The position numbers and the translations under genes are program-made. This document shows positions 52,064 to 61,276 of a stretch of 64,000 bases of DNA, piece after piece. The notes under the pieces are model-generated. The model saw only the letters and a list, made by a program, of their open reading frames with translations. It made no database searches and had not been told where the DNA came from. How positions within the stretch are numbered: the stretch's first letter is position 1; each line of letters begins with the position of its first letter. The DNA comes from Marinilabiliaceae bacterium UBA5488 (GTDB lineage Bacteria; Bacteroidota; Bacteroidia; Bacteroidales; Marinilabiliaceae): the NCBI GenBank assembly GCA_002427105.1, contig DIPM01000033.1:124001-188000 (forward strand), written 5' to 3'.

Positions 52064-53041
52064 TTACTCTACACCTAAAGCAAAGCGCCGCGCTATAATT
52101 CCACAAAAAACAAGCTGAAGCGCGTGATAAATCATCAGGGGAAGCAGAATTACTCCCAGTCCGCTAATGCCTTGAAATATTATTCCTGCCATAACAGTTC
52201 CATGTACCAGCGACTTCTTGGATCCGCTAAAAACCGCCGTGATGGTATCTTCACGATTAAAGTGCAGGCCTTTGCTAATAAAGAAGATTATGGCAAAAAC
52301 AAGGAAGAAAAGCACGACGGTTAAAACTATTATCATAGCCAAATCACCGACACCAATTCCGACAAAAAGCTTTTGAATAAAGGATTCAGCAAAGGAAAGA
52401 TAAACTATTAACAGTATTATTGCCTGGTCAAACAGGCGAAGAAAGGCTGAGTTTTTCTGCGCCAGTCGCCCCAGGTATTTGTTTAATGCTACACCTACTA
52501 TAACCGGCAAAAGAACCTGAAGGAGTAATTTTACTATTATCGGGCCAAACTCAGATGCATCAGCTTGACCTGTATTTATTACCATACTCATCCAAAGAGG
52601 AGTAATAACAATGCCGGCAAGGCTCGAAACAGTGGCATTGAAGATAGCGCCCGGAATATTTCCTTTGGCTATTGACACCATAACCACAGAAGAGGATACA
52701 GTTGAAGGCAGTGCGGCAAGGAAGAAGCCCCCAAACCAAAGCAAGCCATGCTCGCCATCTTTAAATAAATGATAAAAGGGCCAGACCAACAGGGGAAATA
52801 TTACAAAGGTGGCCGTTTGCACCAATAAATGCAGATGCCAGTTGCTTAAATCCTGCCGTAAGGACGCAAGATTAAGCTTCAGGCCATAAAACAGGAAGAT
52901 AAGGGTAACGCCTATATCTCCAACTGTATGGAGTGAGAATAGGCCTCTGTATTCAGCCGGCTCCGGGAAAAGACTTGCAACAAAAATGGCCAGCAAAAGA
53001 GCCGGAACAAACTTATCCAAAGAAACAAGCCATTTAAACAT
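52064..53041 (-). CDS. Bile acid:sodium symporter-like (SBF-like) transporter
   Basis: 325 residues from MFKWLVSLDKF; six more codons upstream are open. About nine to ten membrane helices, with FFLAALPSTVSSSVVMVSIAKGN and FSGSKKSLVHGTVMAGII matching the SBF-like (YfeH-type) family. Such carriers move organic anions with Na+. It follows the sodium-pumping decarboxylase operon by 64 bp on the same strand, so it may be powered by that gradient. The substrate is unknown. Confidence 0.86.
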   Translation of the reverse strand: MFKWLVSLDKFVPALLLAIFVASLFPEPAEYRGLFSLHTVGDIGVTLIFLFYGLKLNLASLRQDLSNWHLHLLVQTATFVIFPLLVWPFYHLFKDGEHGLLWFGGFFLAALPSTVSSSVVMVSIAKGNIPGAIFNATVSSLAGIVITPLWMSMVINTGQADASEFGPIIVKLLLQVLLPVIVGVALNKYLGRLAQKNSAFLRLFDQAIILLIVYLSFAESFIQKLFVGIGVGDLAMIIVLTVVLFFLVFAIIFFISKGLHFNREDTITAVFSGSKKSLVHGTVMAGIIFQGISGLGVILLPLMIYHALQLVFCGIIARRFALGVE

Positions 53042-53104
53042 TAATCTTCCTTTATGCACTATGCCTACCCTCCTGCTCTAGCTAGCCAACAAAGTCAAAC
53101 AATT

Positions 53105-54358
53105 CTACAACAAAAAGCTAAGCATAACCCCGGCCGCTACAGCCGAACCAATAACTCCGGAGACATTAGGCGCCATTGCATGCATTAACAAATGGTTGGT
53201 ACGGTCGTTCTTCAGACCTTCATTTTGAGAAACACGTGCTGCCGCAGGCACAGCCGATACTCCGGCAGATCCTATTAAGGGGTTAATCTTGTTGCCTTCC
53301 TTCAGGAAGAGGTTCATCACCTTGGCAACCAACACTCCACCTGCAGTGGCTATTGAAAATGCTAAAGCTCCTAATAAGAATATCTTGATGGAATCCAATG
53401 TAAGGAATTTTGCAGCTGAAGTAGAAGCTCCAACACACATTCCCAATAAAATAGTGACTATATCAGTCATTGATGTACGGGCAGTTTCAGCCAAACGGTT
53501 GGTCACACCCGATTCTTTTAGAAGGTTTCCGAAAAAGAGCATACCCAAAAGCGAAAGAGCACTTGGTGCAATAAAAGTAGTTACAATCAGGCCTATCAAA
53601 GGGAAAATTATTTTCTCCGTCTTAGAAACAGCACGCGGTGGCTTCATCCTGATAAGGCGTTCCTTCTTTGTGGTAAGAAGATTCATAACCGGCGGCTGAA
53701 TTACAGGAACCAAAGCCATGTAAGAATATGCAGCAATTGCAATACTTCCAAGCAAGTGCGGCGCCAGAAGGGAAGCTGAGAAAATAGCAGTGGGGCCATC
53801 AGCACCACCAATAATACTTATTGCAGCAGCTTCATTAACAGGAAATCCAAGAGCATAAGCACCGATAAAAGTACCGAAGATACCCAGCTGGGCGGCTGCA
53901 CCCAAGAGCATCAGGCGCGGATTGGAAATAAGCGATGAGAAGTCGGTCATGGCACCTATCCCTAAAAAGATAAGTGAAGGATAAATCCCTAATTTCACTC
54001 CCTGGTAAAGATAGTAATATACCGATCCTTCCTGATCAATACCGATAGCAGCAGTACCCTCGGGAGGTAAGGGAATATTACCGATTATTATCCCTGTTCC
54101 GATTGGAATCAACAATAAGGGTTCAAAGCCACGCTTCACACCAAGGTATATCAAAACCAGTCCAACAACCAACATAAGAAGGTTGCCGGTCGTAGCGTTG
54201 TAAAAACCGCTCTCCTTGATAAACCCGGAGAAGCCATTCAAGAAAGAACTAAATGCGTTTCCTGAAGAGGCAGCTGTCTGCGCATCTACTTGCATAATAG
54301 GTACAAACAGAACAAATAACAGCGCAAAAACAGTGTATAATGTAACAAATCTTCTCAC
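53105..54358 (-). CDS. mmdB: Sodium ion-translocating decarboxylase, beta subunit
   Basis: 417 residues. This is the membrane channel of the Na+ pump; it removes the carboxyl group from biotin and exports Na+. The conserved IIGGADGPTAIF (functional Asp), LGIGAMTDFS and IGSAGVSAVPAAARVSQ are present, with about nine helices. An unusual N-terminal extension with a signal-like segment (FALLFVLFVPIMQVDAQ) and a 30-residue loop precedes the first family helix. It is the last gene of the operon mce-mmdA-gamma-biotin carrier-beta. Confidence 0.94.
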   Translation of the reverse strand: MRRFVTLYTVFALLFVLFVPIMQVDAQTAASSGNAFSSFLNGFSGFIKESGFYNATTGNLLMLVVGLVLIYLGVKRGFEPLLLIPIGTGIIIGNIPLPPEGTAAIGIDQEGSVYYYLYQGVKLGIYPSLIFLGIGAMTDFSSLISNPRLMLLGAAAQLGIFGTFIGAYALGFPVNEAAAISIIGGADGPTAIFSASLLAPHLLGSIAIAAYSYMALVPVIQPPVMNLLTTKKERLIRMKPPRAVSKTEKIIFPLIGLIVTTFIAPSALSLLGMLFFGNLLKESGVTNRLAETARTSMTDIVTILLGMCVGASTSAAKFLTLDSIKIFLLGALAFSIATAGGVLVAKVMNLFLKEGNKINPLIGSAGVSAVPAAARVSQNEGLKNDRTNHLLMHAMAPNVSGVIGSAVAAGVMLSFLL

Positions 54359-54382
54359 AATACCTGATTTTTATAATTAAGG

Positions 54383-54808
54383 CTATTCTATCTCAACTAA
54401 AACATCATTTTGAAGCACATTGTCTCCAACCTTTACTTTAATGGATTTCACACGCCCTTTACTTTCGGTCAATATATTATTTTCCATCTTCATCGTCTCC
54501 ATAACCAAAAGCACATCGCCTCGATTAACCTCGTCACCCACATTAACAAGTATCTTCAGAATAAGTCCCGGCAGCGGCGCCTTTACCAAAGGAGCAACTC
54601 CTTCTTTCTTGGAAGCAAAGGCAGTCTCGCCATAGCTATGTTTAACAGCAGGGCGCATCAGGCGCGGAGTCTTTGATTGCTTTACCTCACGATGAATTTC
54701 TACCTCATAAATTGTTCCGTTAACCTCTACCTGAGCGATATTGTCTTCAATATCCTTTATGTCAACTTCATATTTGCTCCCGTTGATGGAAAAATCAAAT
54801 TTTTTCAT
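54383..54808 (-). CDS. Biotin carboxyl carrier subunit of the decarboxylase
   Basis: 141 residues. A flexible N-terminal part and a Pro/Lys linker (residues 45-75) lead to a biotinyl domain: APLPGLILKILVNVGDEVNRGD, biotin Lys K107 in METMKMEN, and the closing VLVEIE strand. It shuttles the carboxyl group from the alpha subunit to the membrane beta subunit. Gaps to the neighbours are 15-24 bp, so it is tightly coupled in the operon. Confidence 0.93.
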   Translation of the reverse strand: MKKFDFSINGSKYEVDIKDIEDNIAQVEVNGTIYEVEIHREVKQSKTPRLMRPAVKHSYGETAFASKKEGVAPLVKAPLPGLILKILVNVGDEVNRGDVLLVMETMKMENNILTESKGRVKSIKVKVGDNVLQNDVLVEIE

Positions 54809-54823
54809 AGCTTATACTACTAT

Positions 54824-55183
54824 TTATCGTGAGAACACACCACTAACGCCATAGATTTTAGAATTCCATGGAGAATAGGTGCGTGACACTCTTTTTATGG
54901 TTATTATATTACTTTCTTCGTCATGTTCAGGATTAAGATACATAGCCAGAGCCAGACCTATGGCAGCATTGACATCAGCCGGAATCTCTTCTATTACACT
55001 TCCTTCAAGGTATTTGCCCTGACGCCTAAGCTTCCGCTTTGTTTGAATTCCAAGCACTTTAGGCATTAGCCTGTATATGTAAACCAGTAAGACAAGTACC
55101 AAAAATACCACCGCGTAGCCTACTGCAGCCAGAACCAGAACATCTATCCAGTCCCAATCCATCGTGTAAGACAAAAATAACAT
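54824..55183 (-). CDS. OadG-like gamma/delta subunit of the decarboxylase
   Basis: 119 residues. One N-terminal membrane helix (about 13-36, LVLAAVGYAVVFLVLVLLVYIY) followed by a basic, mostly hydrophilic tail with NAAIGLALAMYLNPEHDEES. Small OadG proteins anchor and assemble the alpha and beta subunits. It lies between mmdA and the biotin carrier, separated from mmdA by 74 bp that contain a strong hairpin. Assignment rests on position and topology more than on sequence motifs. Confidence 0.8.
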   Translation of the reverse strand: MLFLSYTMDWDWIDVLVLAAVGYAVVFLVLVLLVYIYRLMPKVLGIQTKRKLRRQGKYLEGSVIEEIPADVNAAIGLALAMYLNPEHDEESNIITIKRVSRTYSPWNSKIYGVSGVFSR

Positions 55184-55213
55184 AGTAATCTAATTATTTG
55201 CTTCGCCAGTTCT

Positions 55214-55238
55214 CCCCTGCCCGACTCTCGGGCAGGGG
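55214..55238. other. Strong intra-operon hairpin
   Basis: CCCCTGCCCGA (55214-55224) and TCGGGCAGGGG (55228-55238) pair perfectly with a 3-nt loop, G+C rich and without a T run. It lies between mmdA and the gamma-subunit gene on the transcript. It probably stabilises or separates mRNA segments, or sets subunit ratio, rather than ending transcription. Confidence 0.75.
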
Positions 55239-55257
55239 AAATAATGGCAGAATATTG

Positions 55258-56820
55258 TTATAAAGGTATGTTGCTGTGTTTTTTAGGGGGATTCGTGAGC
55301 TTTTTGGTTTGAAGGCTCTTGAATCCTCTTATAACCCTAAAGCGAGTATTCCTTGGCTCAATAACATCATCAATGTAACCGTATGATGCGGCCTGGTAAG
55401 GATTAGCAAAAGCCTCCTTATACTCAGCTTCTTTTTTGGCAATCACTCGGGCACGTTCTTCAGGATCTTCAATTTTTGAAAGAGCCCTACCTTCAAGCAC
55501 CTCAATTGCTCCAGAAGCGCCCATAACAGCAATCTCGGCTGTAGGCCAGGCGTAGTTCAGGTCGCCGCGCAATTGCTTACAGCTCATTACATCATGAGCT
55601 CCGCCGTACGACTTTCTAAGAGTTACAGTAACCTTGGGCACAGTAGCCTCACCATAGGCAAACATCAGTTTGGCCCCATGGATGATAATTCCTTCATACT
55701 CCTGACCGGTACCGGGCAAAAATCCGGGAACATCAACCAGGGTAAGGATAGGAATATTGAAAGCGTCGCAGAAACGGACAAAGCGGGCTGCCTTACGTGA
55801 TGCATCGCAGTCTAATACCCCGGCAAGGAAGTTGGGCTGATTAGCAACAATTCCAACAGAAGCGCCACCCATACGGGCAAAACCTACGATAATATTTTTT
55901 GCATAGTTACGGTGAACCTCCAAAAATTCGCCGTCATCAACAATGGTATAGATAACCTCCTTCATATCATAAGGTTGGTTAGCATTGTCGGGAATTATTG
56001 AGTTCAAGTCATCCTCAATCCTGTCAATTGGGTCGAGACACTCGATCAAAGGAGCTTCTTCCAGATTGTTTTGCGGAAGATATGAAATAAGTTTACGAAT
56101 CAAGAGTAGTCCCTCTTCTTCACTTTCCAGAAGGAAGTGAGACACCCCGCTGCGCGTGGCATGAACCTGGGCGCCACCAAGATTCTCAGTGCTAACATCT
56201 TCTCCCGTCACCGTTTTAACAACCTTAGGACCGGTAACAAACATATAACTTGACTCATCAGTCATCATTATAAAATCTGTTAATGCCGGAGAATAAACAG
56301 CACCTCCGGCACAGGGGCCGAAAATGGCTGATATCTGGGGCACTACACCCGAAGCGAGGATATTGCGCTGGAAAATCTCCGCGTATCCGGCAAGAGAAGT
56401 GACGCCTTCCTGAATACGGGCGCCGCCACTATCATTGATGCCAATTATCGGAGCCCCGGCCTTCATAGCCATGTCCATAACCTTGCATATTTTCTGTGCA
56501 AAAGTCTCCGACAAAGAGCCCCCAAATACAGTGAAATCCTGCGAAAAGACGTAAACAATTCGCCCGTCAATAGTACCGTGACCGGTGACAACACCATCGC
56601 CTAAGAATTTGGTCTTCTCCATTCCGAAATTAGTGCAGCGATGAGTCACAAACATATCAAACTCTTCAAAGCTACCTTCGTCAAGCAACACTTCTAAACG
56701 CTCGCGGGCTGTCATTTTACCCTTTTCATGTTGAGAGTCAATTCTTTTTTGACCACCACCCAACTTCGCCTGCGCGCGCAGGTCAATCAGTTTTTGAATT
56801 TTATCCTGATTCGTTGACAT
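55258..56820 (-). CDS. mmdA: Methylmalonyl-CoA decarboxylase alpha subunit / acyl-CoA carboxyltransferase
   Basis: 520 residues, a carboxyltransferase of the PCCB/MmdA type. It takes CO2 from methylmalonyl-CoA to biotin, giving propionyl-CoA. Motifs: GKMTARERLEVLLDEGSFEE, GINDSGGARIQEGV, GPCAGGAVYSPALTDF, VDVPGFLPGTGQEYEGII and LRKSYGGAHDVM with WPTAEIAVMGASGA. The neighbours (epimerase, biotin carrier, beta and gamma subunits) favour the Na+-pumping decarboxylase role over a carboxylase. A hairpin follows the gene. Confidence 0.95.
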   Translation of the reverse strand: MSTNQDKIQKLIDLRAQAKLGGGQKRIDSQHEKGKMTARERLEVLLDEGSFEEFDMFVTHRCTNFGMEKTKFLGDGVVTGHGTIDGRIVYVFSQDFTVFGGSLSETFAQKICKVMDMAMKAGAPIIGINDSGGARIQEGVTSLAGYAEIFQRNILASGVVPQISAIFGPCAGGAVYSPALTDFIMMTDESSYMFVTGPKVVKTVTGEDVSTENLGGAQVHATRSGVSHFLLESEEEGLLLIRKLISYLPQNNLEEAPLIECLDPIDRIEDDLNSIIPDNANQPYDMKEVIYTIVDDGEFLEVHRNYAKNIIVGFARMGGASVGIVANQPNFLAGVLDCDASRKAARFVRFCDAFNIPILTLVDVPGFLPGTGQEYEGIIIHGAKLMFAYGEATVPKVTVTLRKSYGGAHDVMSCKQLRGDLNYAWPTAEIAVMGASGAIEVLEGRALSKIEDPEERARVIAKKEAEYKEAFANPYQAASYGYIDDVIEPRNTRFRVIRGFKSLQTKKLTNPPKKHSNIPL

Positions 56821-56870
56821 AATTAAACAGAATTAATGAGTAATTAAATTTCAGACATCAAACACTCTCA

Positions 56871-57278
56871 CTACTCAGGATGTTCACACAACTCGGTTAA
56901 CACTCCAAAAGTAGCCTTAGGGTGCAAAAAGGCAATATTAAGGCCTTCAGCACCTTTACGGGGTGTTTGGTCTATTAGCTTTACTCCCTTATCTGCTGTT
57001 TCAGCTAAGACTTCACTCAGCTTATCGACAGCAAAAGCAAGGTGGTGAATACCCTCTCCTTTCTTTTCAAGGAACTTACCTATTGGCCCTTCCGGATCAG
57101 TCGATTCCAATAATTCTATTTTTGTCTGTCCCACCTTAAAAAAGGCAGTCTTAACCTTTTGGTCGGCTACCTCTTCTACCGCATAACACTCCAAACCAAA
57201 TACTTTTTCATAAAAAGGAATTGCTTCATCCAGACTTTTTACGGCAATTCCAATGTGTTCAATATGTGTTGGCTTCAT
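56871..57278 (-). CDS. mce: Methylmalonyl-CoA epimerase
   Basis: 135 residues, VOC fold. It interconverts (R)- and (S)-methylmalonyl-CoA between the mutase and the decarboxylase. The metal ligands are seen in THIEHIGIAVKSLDEAI (His), IELLESTDPEGPIGKFLEK, GIHHLAFAV (His) and VLTELCEH (Glu). It is the first gene of the operon. The mutase itself is not in the window. Confidence 0.95.
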   Translation of the reverse strand: MKPTHIEHIGIAVKSLDEAIPFYEKVFGLECYAVEEVADQKVKTAFFKVGQTKIELLESTDPEGPIGKFLEKKGEGIHHLAFAVDKLSEVLAETADKGVKLIDQTPRKGAEGLNIAFLHPKATFGVLTELCEHPE

Positions 57279-57318
57279 ATCACTTATATTGTTGTTTATA
57301 CTTTTTTAATAATGCCTA

Positions 57319-57326
57319 CAAAAGTA
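57319..57326 (-). promoter_or_regulatory. -7 element of the decarboxylase operon promoter
   Basis: The minus strand reads TACTTTTG, about 41 bp before the mce ATG. No TTG is seen 19-21 bp upstream, so the promoter may be weak or activator-dependent. Confidence 0.5.
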
Positions 57327-57572
57327 GGACTAATACGTGCCATAACCATAAAAATCAGGATGAAAAATCATTGTTATAAAACATAAGTTAAGAACAAATG
57401 ACCGTATTAAGATATTAGTGTGACACTTTAGAAAAAAATTGTATTTTTGAGCTTTGTTGTAATCCTATCTGAATTATTAAGTTCTCAATAACGATTGAAG
57501 AGTGAGACGGATTGGCGGCAAAACTCATCTACAAATAATCTATTAAAAACAATCAGCCTGAAATTCATTTTT

Positions 57573-58766
57573 ATGGAGACTATTGCACAAAGAGTACTTA
57601 ACCTTGCCGAACCCGAGATTTTGCTAATGGCACAGCGAAGCAGAGACCTCAAAGCTCAAGGCCTTGATGTTATAAGCCTTAGTATCGGCGAACCCGACTT
57701 TGAAACTCCGCAGCACATTAAGGATGCTGCAATAGAAGCCATCAATGAGAACTATTCTCATTACCCGCCTATTCCCGGTTATGCAGATCTGCGTAAGGCA
57801 ATATCAGACAAACTGATGCGTGAAAACGGGCTAAATTATGCACCATCGCAAATAGTGGTTTCCACCGGAGCAAAACAGGCGCTTTTCAATGCTATCTTTG
57901 CTACTGTTAACAGTGGTGATGAAGTGATTATTCCTTCTCCCTTTTGGGCAACTTATATGGATATCGTCACTCTCTCGGAAGGAAAGTCGGTTATTGTAAA
58001 GACTAGTATCGACCAGTCGTTTAAAATGAACCCAAAGCAACTTGAAGATGCTATCACTCCAAAAACAAAGCTGGTTATTTTAAACTCGCCCTCAAATCCT
58101 ACCGGAGCCGTATATACAGCCAAAGAGCTTGAAAAGCTAGCCGAAATTATTAAGAAATACCCAAGAATTAAGGTTATTTCGGATGAGATATATGAGCTTA
58201 TTTTATTCTCCGATAATCATTGCTCAATAGCTGCAATTCCGGGCATGCTCGAACGTACTATTATTATTAATGGAGTATCGAAAGGCTACGCGATGACCGG
58301 ATGGCGTATTGGCTTTACAGCTGCTCCGGCTGATATTGCCGAAGCTTGTGTGAAAATACAGGGACAAAGCACCTCGGCAGCATCAAGTATTGCACAAATG
58401 GCTGCCCTGGCTGCCTATAAGGGGTCGCTCGATGAGTCCGTCAAGATGTGCGAAGCCTTTAGACGACGTCGTGATTTGGTAGTTTCTTTAGCTGAACAAA
58501 TTCCCGGGCTGAAATTTTTCAAACCTGAAGGAGCATTTTACCTCTTCCCCGATGTGAGTTCATATTTTGGCAAATCTGATGGAAAAACCACCATTAACAA
58601 CGCTACCGAATTGACCATGTACCTGCTCGAGCATGCCCTGATAGCTACCGTTACGGGCTCTGCCTTTGGTGAGCCCGACTGCCTGCGTATATCCTTTGCC
58701 ACCTCCGATGAGAATCTGACTAAAGGATTGACACGTATGAAGAGCGCCCTGGAGAAACTGAAATAG
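57573..58766 (+). CDS. aspC: Class I/II aminotransferase, aspartate aminotransferase type
   Basis: 397 residues from METIAQRVLNLAEPEILLMA. The frame is open 26 codons upstream, but this start fits the family. It is PLP-dependent, with LSIGEPDFETPQHI, PSNPTGAVY, the DEIYE region, and the Schiff-base Lys in INGVSKGYAMTGWRIGF. The I-gamma subgroup (thermophile-like AspAT) uses aspartate, sometimes tyrosine or prephenate. A TATTTTTG element at 57442-57449 would give a long leader of about 117 nt. ftsE follows 29 bp later on the same strand. Confidence 0.9.
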   Translation: METIAQRVLNLAEPEILLMAQRSRDLKAQGLDVISLSIGEPDFETPQHIKDAAIEAINENYSHYPPIPGYADLRKAISDKLMRENGLNYAPSQIVVSTGAKQALFNAIFATVNSGDEVIIPSPFWATYMDIVTLSEGKSVIVKTSIDQSFKMNPKQLEDAITPKTKLVILNSPSNPTGAVYTAKELEKLAEIIKKYPRIKVISDEIYELILFSDNHCSIAAIPGMLERTIIINGVSKGYAMTGWRIGFTAAPADIAEACVKIQGQSTSAASSIAQMAALAAYKGSLDESVKMCEAFRRRRDLVVSLAEQIPGLKFFKPEGAFYLFPDVSSYFGKSDGKTTINNATELTMYLLEHALIATVTGSAFGEPDCLRISFATSDENLTKGLTRMKSALEKLK

Positions 58767-58795
58767 TAAACAAAACATCGTATAAAATCCAAAAA

Positions 58796-59533
58796 ATGGC
58801 CAAAGAGAAAGTTTCTGCAGTTAGCAACCAGGGTTATATAGTAAGCCTGCAGGAAGTGTTGATTAGACAAGAGGAGCATATCATACTCAGAGATGTAGAT
58901 TTTAGCGTAAAACCGGGCGAGTTTGTATATATGATTGGCCGGGTGGGAAGCGGAAAATCGAGCCTCTTAAAGACTCTTTATGGCGAAATACCTTTACGCG
59001 AAGGCAATGGATTTGCCGTCGGGTACGACCTGCGCAAGCTAAAAAGCAAAGATATACCCTGGTTGCGCAGGCGTATGGGTATTATTTTTCAGGATTTTCA
59101 ACTCCTGATAGACCGTAACGTTTACGACAATCTGCTCTTTGTTTTAAAGGCTACGGGATGGAAGAATAATATGGAAATGGATCATCGCATAAGACAAGTG
59201 CTTTCAGAAGTTGACATGGTTCACAAAGGTTATAAAATGCCCCATCAACTTTCAGGAGGCGAACAACAGCGCATTGCCATCGCCCGTGCCCTTCTAAACA
59301 AGCCCGATCTAATTCTAGCCGATGAGCCAACCGGGAACCTTGACCCCGACACTTCCGATGAACTTATGAAGCTGTTGCACCAGATTTGTAACAGCGACGA
59401 TGGTAAAGCTGTAATCATGGCAACGCATAACTACAACCTAATCAAAAAGTATCCGGGACGCACCGTTAAGTGCGAAGACACCCGACTAACCGAGGCTCAG
59501 CAAGAAGAAATTGATTTTGACCAGCTGATGTAA
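58796..59533 (+). CDS. ftsE: FtsE-like ABC transporter ATPase
   Basis: 245 residues. Walker A GRVGSGKSS, Q-loop IIFQDFQLL, signature LSGGEQQRIAIARAL, Walker B DLILADEPTG and H-loop ATHNY are all intact. With FtsX, FtsE forms a complex that controls cell-wall hydrolases at the septum. No ftsX gene follows; a convergent gene starts 6 bp beyond the stop, so the partner must lie elsewhere, as is common in this phylum. It may share a transcript with aspC. Confidence 0.86.
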   Translation: MAKEKVSAVSNQGYIVSLQEVLIRQEEHIILRDVDFSVKPGEFVYMIGRVGSGKSSLLKTLYGEIPLREGNGFAVGYDLRKLKSKDIPWLRRRMGIIFQDFQLLIDRNVYDNLLFVLKATGWKNNMEMDHRIRQVLSEVDMVHKGYKMPHQLSGGEQQRIAIARALLNKPDLILADEPTGNLDPDTSDELMKLLHQICNSDDGKAVIMATHNYNLIKKYPGRTVKCEDTRLTEAQQEEIDFDQLM

Positions 59534-59539
59534 TTTGGC

Positions 59540-60058
59540 TTATTTTCCATAATACTCGTTCATCTCATCTTTAATGGCATTGATAGCCTCATTAAAGTAA
59601 AGAATGAGTTCACCTCCCATGTTTTCAATAAGGAAACGCCCCAGCTCCAGAGCCGGAGCATTGACATCGATACGGCTGGCGGTGGTATTAATTAAGCGTA
59701 TAAGTCCTTCGCGCGCAGCCTTTACTTTATTCCAGCTTTTATCAGAAACATATAGCTGCATTGCCAAATTGTGGTCAAACTCCCTACGTATAATTTTTAA
59801 GAGATGCGTCTGAAATTGGACTGAAGTCCATGAGTGTTGCTGCTCACGAAGCACCAGCGATTCGGGGTTCAAACGCTCCATCAGCAAAATCAAACGCTCA
59901 TAGGCCTGTATCCTCAAACGAAGCAGTTCACTACCCTCCTTCACCCTAATTTCAAACTTGCGGCGTTTATTCTCCTGCCTGAGAAACAGAACCACCAGAG
60001 TAAGAGTAAACAGCATCGTTAGCAACGTGGGCCAAAGTATGGAAAATGTATTGCTCAT
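59540..60058 (-). CDS. Conserved hypothetical membrane protein (DUF7935-like)
   Basis: 172 residues. One N-terminal membrane helix (about 8-26, LWPTLLTMLFTLTLVVLFL) and a charged, mostly helical cytoplasmic part: LRLRIQAYERLILLMERLNPESLVLR, IIRREFDHNLAMQLYVSDKSW. The YERLxLxxERxxPxxL segment recalls DUF7935, a Bacteroidota-specific family without known function. It lies 4 bp from the flavodiiron gene on the same strand and probably shares its transcript. Confidence 0.7.
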   Translation of the reverse strand: MSNTFSILWPTLLTMLFTLTLVVLFLRQENKRRKFEIRVKEGSELLRLRIQAYERLILLMERLNPESLVLREQQHSWTSVQFQTHLLKIIRREFDHNLAMQLYVSDKSWNKVKAAREGLIRLINTTASRIDVNAPALELGRFLIENMGGELILYFNEAINAIKDEMNEYYGK

Positions 60059-60062
60059 CTAT

Positions 60063-61253
60063 CTATTGATTTATTCTAAGAGCCATTTCACGACCAAGCT
60101 GTCTGCACGACTCATATTTTTCATCCTTCAAGGCATGCTTCTCTTCAACCGGAATTCCAATAATATCCCAGCCTGATGCCTCGGCAAAGGCTTTAAGTCT
60201 CTTGACGGCGGCACCTGCCCAGGTAAAGCTGCCGAAAAAGCTGAAATTACGCTGAGGAATTCCTATGGTCTCCAGTTTGCTAAGCAAGGCGTCCATATTG
60301 GGATGAAGACCGTTGCTGTAGGTAGGACTTCCCAGTATAAGGCTGTTGTATTTAAAAATATCCGATATAATATACGAAGGATGGGTTTTAGAAACATCAT
60401 ACATTCTGATGGCCTTTATTCCTTGTTCGGAAAGCTCTCGTGCCACTACCTCAGCCATCTCTTCCGTATGACCGTACATCGATGCATAGGCTATAACTAC
60501 GCCTTTTTCACCCTTAAAGGTACTCCACTGCTGATACATCTCAAGCATTTCGTCAATATGGGCCCTGATAATGGGACCATGAGTCGCGGCTATCATTTTA
60601 ATATCAAGGCCCGACAGCTTACCCAGAGCCTTTTGCACAGGACTGCCATATTTGCCGACAATATTGGAATAGTAACGACGCATCTCATCCCTGAAATAGT
60701 CAAACTCCAGCTCATCGTCAAAAATTCCACCGTCCAAAGTCCCGAAGCTGCCAAAAGCATCAGCAGAGAAAAGTATTTTTTCTTCTTTTAAATATGTAAC
60801 CATAGTCTCCGGCCAGTGCACCATAGGAATCATGAAAAACTGCAAGCTATGTGAGCCCAGCTCAAGGTTACTTCCCTCTTCCACTTCTATTAATCTATCA
60901 GTGATGCCGAAAAAACCCTCAATCATGGGAATGGTCTTTTTATTCCCCACCAGTTGCATTTCAGGATAGAGCTCAAAAAGCATCTGAATCGAACCGGCAT
61001 GATCGGGCTCCATGTGATTGATAACCAGATAATCAATAGGGCGGCTGTCAATGACAGCCCTGATCTTTTTAAGGAACTTGTCAATCTGCCCTATTTCAAT
61101 GCCGTCGATCAAAGCAATCTTTTCGTCCTTTATTAAATAGGAATTATAAGCAACTCCCCTTTCCAGAGGCCAAATGTTTTCAAACAATTGTGTACGACGA
61201 TCATTCACACCAACGTAAAATACTCCTTCTGCCAAATTTACCGGTTTATACAT
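60063..61253 (-). CDS. FprA-type flavodiiron protein
   Basis: 396 residues. It reduces O2 to water and/or NO to N2O. The beta-lactamase-like domain carries all diiron ligands: H80, E82, D84 (with H85 alongside) in NHMEPDHAG, H146 in MVHWPE, D165 in SADAFGSF and H225 in ATHGP. The flavodoxin domain starts near residue 250 with VIAYASMYGHTEEMAE. It needs an electron donor such as rubredoxin, none of which is adjacent. Its promoter region contains a conspicuous dyad. With NorB it would give two independent NO-removal routes. Confidence 0.94.
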   Translation of the reverse strand: MYKPVNLAEGVFYVGVNDRRTQLFENIWPLERGVAYNSYLIKDEKIALIDGIEIGQIDKFLKKIRAVIDSRPIDYLVINHMEPDHAGSIQMLFELYPEMQLVGNKKTIPMIEGFFGITDRLIEVEEGSNLELGSHSLQFFMIPMVHWPETMVTYLKEEKILFSADAFGSFGTLDGGIFDDELEFDYFRDEMRRYYSNIVGKYGSPVQKALGKLSGLDIKMIAATHGPIIRAHIDEMLEMYQQWSTFKGEKGVVIAYASMYGHTEEMAEVVARELSEQGIKAIRMYDVSKTHPSYIISDIFKYNSLILGSPTYSNGLHPNMDALLSKLETIGIPQRNFSFFGSFTWAGAAVKRLKAFAEASGWDIIGIPVEEKHALKDEKYESCRQLGREMALRINQ

Positions 61254-61276
61254 ACTTTTTTTTTCTAATTCTATTT

